A DNA stretch of 64,000 nucleotides from an uncultured Ruminococcus sp. (GTDB lineage: Bacteria > Bacillota > Clostridia > Oscillospirales > Ruminococcaceae), in the NCBI RefSeq assembly GCF_947301925.1, contig NZ_CAMYUE010000010.1, positions 1-64,000 on the forward strand, given 5' to 3'. The notes under the pieces were generated by a model, which saw only the letters and a program-made list of their open reading frames with translations, made no database searches and was not told the DNA's origin. Positions 61,846-64,000 of this stretch are shown here, in pieces. Positions within the stretch are counted from its first letter, which is position 1. The number at the start of each line of letters is the position of its first letter. Made by a program: the position numbers and the translations under genes.

Positions 61846-64000
61846 TTATCTTCTGAATTTAGCAGCAAATCCTAAACCCATAAGCAGAACGAGTGCAGAC
61901 ACGCCAAGTAATATATACGCAGCTTTATTGTCCTGCTGTGGGGCGTCGTTCATAGGAGAAAAGCCTGCCATATCAGGTCTTTCGCCGCCCTTTGGTTTGT
62001 TTTGCGGAGCTGCATCGCCGTCCGATGATACAGCTTCTTCGGATCCGGCAGGTTTTTCCGCAGCTTCGGTATCATCGTCCTCATCAGCGGTATCTTCATC
62101 TGTCTTTCCGCCTCCGCCGAAAGGAGATAAGCCCCCGGGCATATTCTCAGGGTCGAAATCCTCTGGCATATTGCCGGGATCGAACCCTTCGGGCATTCCG
62201 CCGCCGAAATCAGGCATATTCCCGGGATCAAAGCCCTCGGGCATCTCTCCGCCGAAGTCCTGTGGAGGCTGACCGCCGAAATCAGGTCTTTCGCCGCCTG
62301 CTCCCTTTGAGGAACCACTGCCGGAATCAGGTCTTTCCTCGATTTTCAGGAGCTTTATATTGCTGGACTTTTTAAGTGACAGCGAAGTGTTTTTAAGCTT
62401 CTGCATACTCTTATCATTATCAGTTTCGTCCGATCTATCAGACTTATCTGGTTTTCCAGTTCTGTCGGAGCCGCCTTTCTGACCGCCGCCGAAACCGCCC
62501 ATTCCGCCGCCCATAGAGCCCATATCGGAGGTGTTCAGTCCGTCTGCGTCAATAAGAGCAGAGCTGTCAGCCTTCTGGCCTTCCGTTGTTGACGGGATAG
62601 TACCCTCCAGCTGTCCGCTGACGCTCTCTGCACGGAGAGTGCAGAACCTGCTGATAGCTTCAACACCTGTTTTGAACTCGTTGTAGGTGCAGAACTTTGT
62701 GGGATCCTTTTCAACGTAACTGTCGATAAGCTCTGCCGTATCGGCTGCAAGCTTCTCAAAGTCCACACTGTCAAGGAACTCTCTGAAAAGCTGATGATAC
62801 TGCTCTGTATACTCTTCATTATCGAATATCCAGGATATCATGGGACGGTCGCTCATGCCGCCCGATACAGGCGTATCAATTGGAGAATTAACGGAAGATG
62901 AAGCGTTGCCGCCCATAAATGAACCGTAAGCGAGATTGTAGTCCCAGGGTATCATGGAGAGCTGTCCGTTCTCCTCATAGAGGTAGTAGTTGTGTATCAT
63001 CTGGCCTGTATAGCTGTCGCCGTTGACAAGAAAATCATGAACTACAAAATATCTGATGACCTCCTCAACATCGACTGTGCTTTCAAGGTCGGACTGCTCT
63101 GAAAGAGCCTTCAGTAAATTTATCAGGCGCTTCTTGTCCGCTTTGTCAACAGGAGTTTTTGCATTATTGAAGATGTTTGAATAGCTGTCGATCTCGTCGT
63201 CGGTATACTTCAGCTTAACATCATCGCTGCCCATTCCGAAGCCGCCAAAGCCGCCCTTGCCTTCACCGCCGCCGAAGGCCTTTGAAGGGTCGAAGTCTCC
63301 GAAATCCTCCGGCATATTCCCGGGATCGAACTGCGGCATTTCTCCTCCGAAATCGGGCATATCACCGAAGTCGGGCATTCCGCCGCCGAAATCCGGAACT
63401 GTGTCACTGCTGTCAGAGCTGTCTTTTTCTTCGCTCTCTTTATTCATAAAATTCCCCATACTAAAGTCTTTGCCGTTTCCGCGGCCGCCTCCGAAGCTCA
63501 TAGCGTCGGGCTTGTAGAGGTCGCCGTAATTGCTGCCGTAATTCCTTTCAAGGAAGGACTCCTCGATAGCCTCCACAGCAAGATACAGTCCCCAGTCCTC
63601 GCCGTTGACCGTGATATAGGCGTAACTGCAAAGAGGAGCGTCCACGCCGAAATCATACATCAGCGTATACGCAAGGTAGTCCTTCATGTAGGTGTTGTCC
63701 TGAATGATATTGTTCAGGCACAGCTTGTCAAGCCCGTGATAGGTCTTGCCGTTTTCGTACTGGTCGAACTCTATCTTGAAGCTGTAGCGGTCACTGTCCA
63801 TATTCTTGACGGAGCTCAGCGATGTATTGCCCTTAGCCCTGATACCGACATTATTTACAGCTTCGCCGTCAATGACAAGATTGCAGGCCGAGTATTCCTC
63901 GCTCTCGCAGCCCTCTATGAAGCCGTCCCAGTCATTCATGACTATATCTATGGTATGGACCTTTGAGTGGTCGAACAGCCTGTTCTCATAGCCGATGGCA
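61846..64000 (-). CDS. CotH-kinase family surface protein, 5' end missing
   Basis: At least 717 residues; the reading frame stays open to the right edge (FDHSKVHTIDIVMNDWDGF), so the start lies outside and the ATG at 63939 is internal. CotH-type protein kinase features: RAKGNTSLSSV, SFKIEFDQY, LDKLCLNNIIQDNTYMKDYLAY, YITVNGEDWGLYLAVEAI and MIPWDYNLAYG. A Gly/Phe/Asp/Met-rich repeat (MPDFG, FDPGNMPEDF) is inserted inside the domain, and a second such stretch follows it. The C-terminus is a TM helix with KFRR, so it is membrane anchored. It may phosphorylate a secreted partner; which is unknown. Confidence 0.85.
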   Translation of the reverse strand, partial: AIGYENRLFDHSKVHTIDIVMNDWDGFIEGCESEEYSACNLVIDGEAVNNVGIRAKGNTSLSSVKNMDSDRYSFKIEFDQYENGKTYHGLDKLCLNNIIQDNTYMKDYLAYTLMYDFGVDAPLCSYAYITVNGEDWGLYLAVEAIEESFLERNYGSNYGDLYKPDAMSFGGGRGNGKDFSMGNFMNKESEEKDSSDSSDTVPDFGGGMPDFGDMPDFGGEMPQFDPGNMPEDFGDFDPSKAFGGGEGKGGFGGFGMGSDDVKLKYTDDEIDSYSNIFNNAKTPVDKADKKRLINLLKALSEQSDLESTVDVEEVIRYFVVHDFLVNGDSYTGQMIHNYYLYEENGQLSMIPWDYNLAYGSFMGGNASSSVNSPIDTPVSGGMSDRPMISWIFDNEEYTEQYHQLFREFLDSVDFEKLAADTAELIDSYVEKDPTKFCTYNEFKTGVEAISRFCTLRAESVSGQLEGTIPSTTEGQKADSSALIDADGLNTSDMGSMGGGMGGFGGGQKGGSDRTGKPDKSDRSDETDNDKSMQKLKNTSLSLKKSSNIKLLKIEERPDSGSGSSKGAGGERPDFGGQPPQDFGGEMPEGFDPGNMPDFGGGMPEGFDPGNMPEDFDPENMPGGLSPFGGGGKTDEDTADEDDDTEAAEKPAGSEEAVSSDGDAAPQNKPKGGERPDMAGFSPMNDAPQQDNKAAYILLGVSALVLLMGLGFAAKFRR

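Overview
The window reads as a chromosomal segment of a fibre-degrading gut or rumen Firmicute close to Ruminococcus (Oscillospiraceae). The evidence is five proteins with dockerin-type Ca-binding repeats (a putative glycoside hydrolase, a papain-like protease, two sigma-factor-linked membrane proteins and a giant C-type-lectin protein). Further support comes from BspA-type leucine-rich repeats, CotH-like proteins, strong AGGAGG ribosome sites and canonical sigma-A promoters. No rRNA, tRNA, CRISPR array, prophage or transposase gene was seen. The assignment rests on family recognition only; nothing was searched.

Layout. 1-230: 5' end of a secreted Gly/Phe-rich repeat protein. 0.8-3.7 kb: polysaccharide ligase/polymerase and flippase. 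4.0-8.3 kb: DUF4298 protein, then an ABC exporter whose permease gene carries a one-base frameshift. 8.4-11.5 kb: a structured leader followed by a diguanylate cyclase and a c-di-GMP phosphodiesterase. 11.6-19.1 kb: dockerin glycosidase, dockerin cysteine protease, and an ECF sigma factor with a dockerin-bearing membrane partner. 19.3-21.5 kb: LRR surface protein plus a 32-residue peptide. 21.9-24.3 kb: LytTR regulator operon and an MBL-fold hydrolase. 24.6-33.0 kb: rhamnan/capsule-type cluster (four glycosyltransferases, flippase, FrhB-like protein with a separate ferredoxin, pyruvyltransferase-like protein). 33.4-38.1 kb: two more sigma/membrane-partner pairs, one again with a dockerin. 39-46 kb: InlB-like repeat protein, a protease/foldase/sigma operon, an orphan anti-sigma-like protein. 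46.2-51.8 kb: 1810-residue dockerin/lectin protein plus a 36-residue peptide. 52.2-56.4 kb: LysR regulator, metE, metF. 56.7-61.7 kb: LPXTG-anchored subtilase. 61.8-64.0 kb: CotH-family protein running off the end.

The common theme is sensing and building the cell surface. Four ECF sigma genes lie in 26 kb, each next to a membrane protein gene; two of those partners carry arrays of EF-hand-like loops ending in a dockerin, so sigma activity may be tied to the cellulosome or to extracellular calcium. Both dockerin partners also hide an in-frame ribosome site, ATG and signal peptide after their transmembrane anchor, which suggests one ORF yields an anti-sigma and a secreted dockerin protein. Other strong leads are two homologous tiny peptides (core EDVITTSN) behind two large surface proteins that share a C-terminal region, and a two-copy palindromic repeat whose T-shaped tip is inverted between copies.
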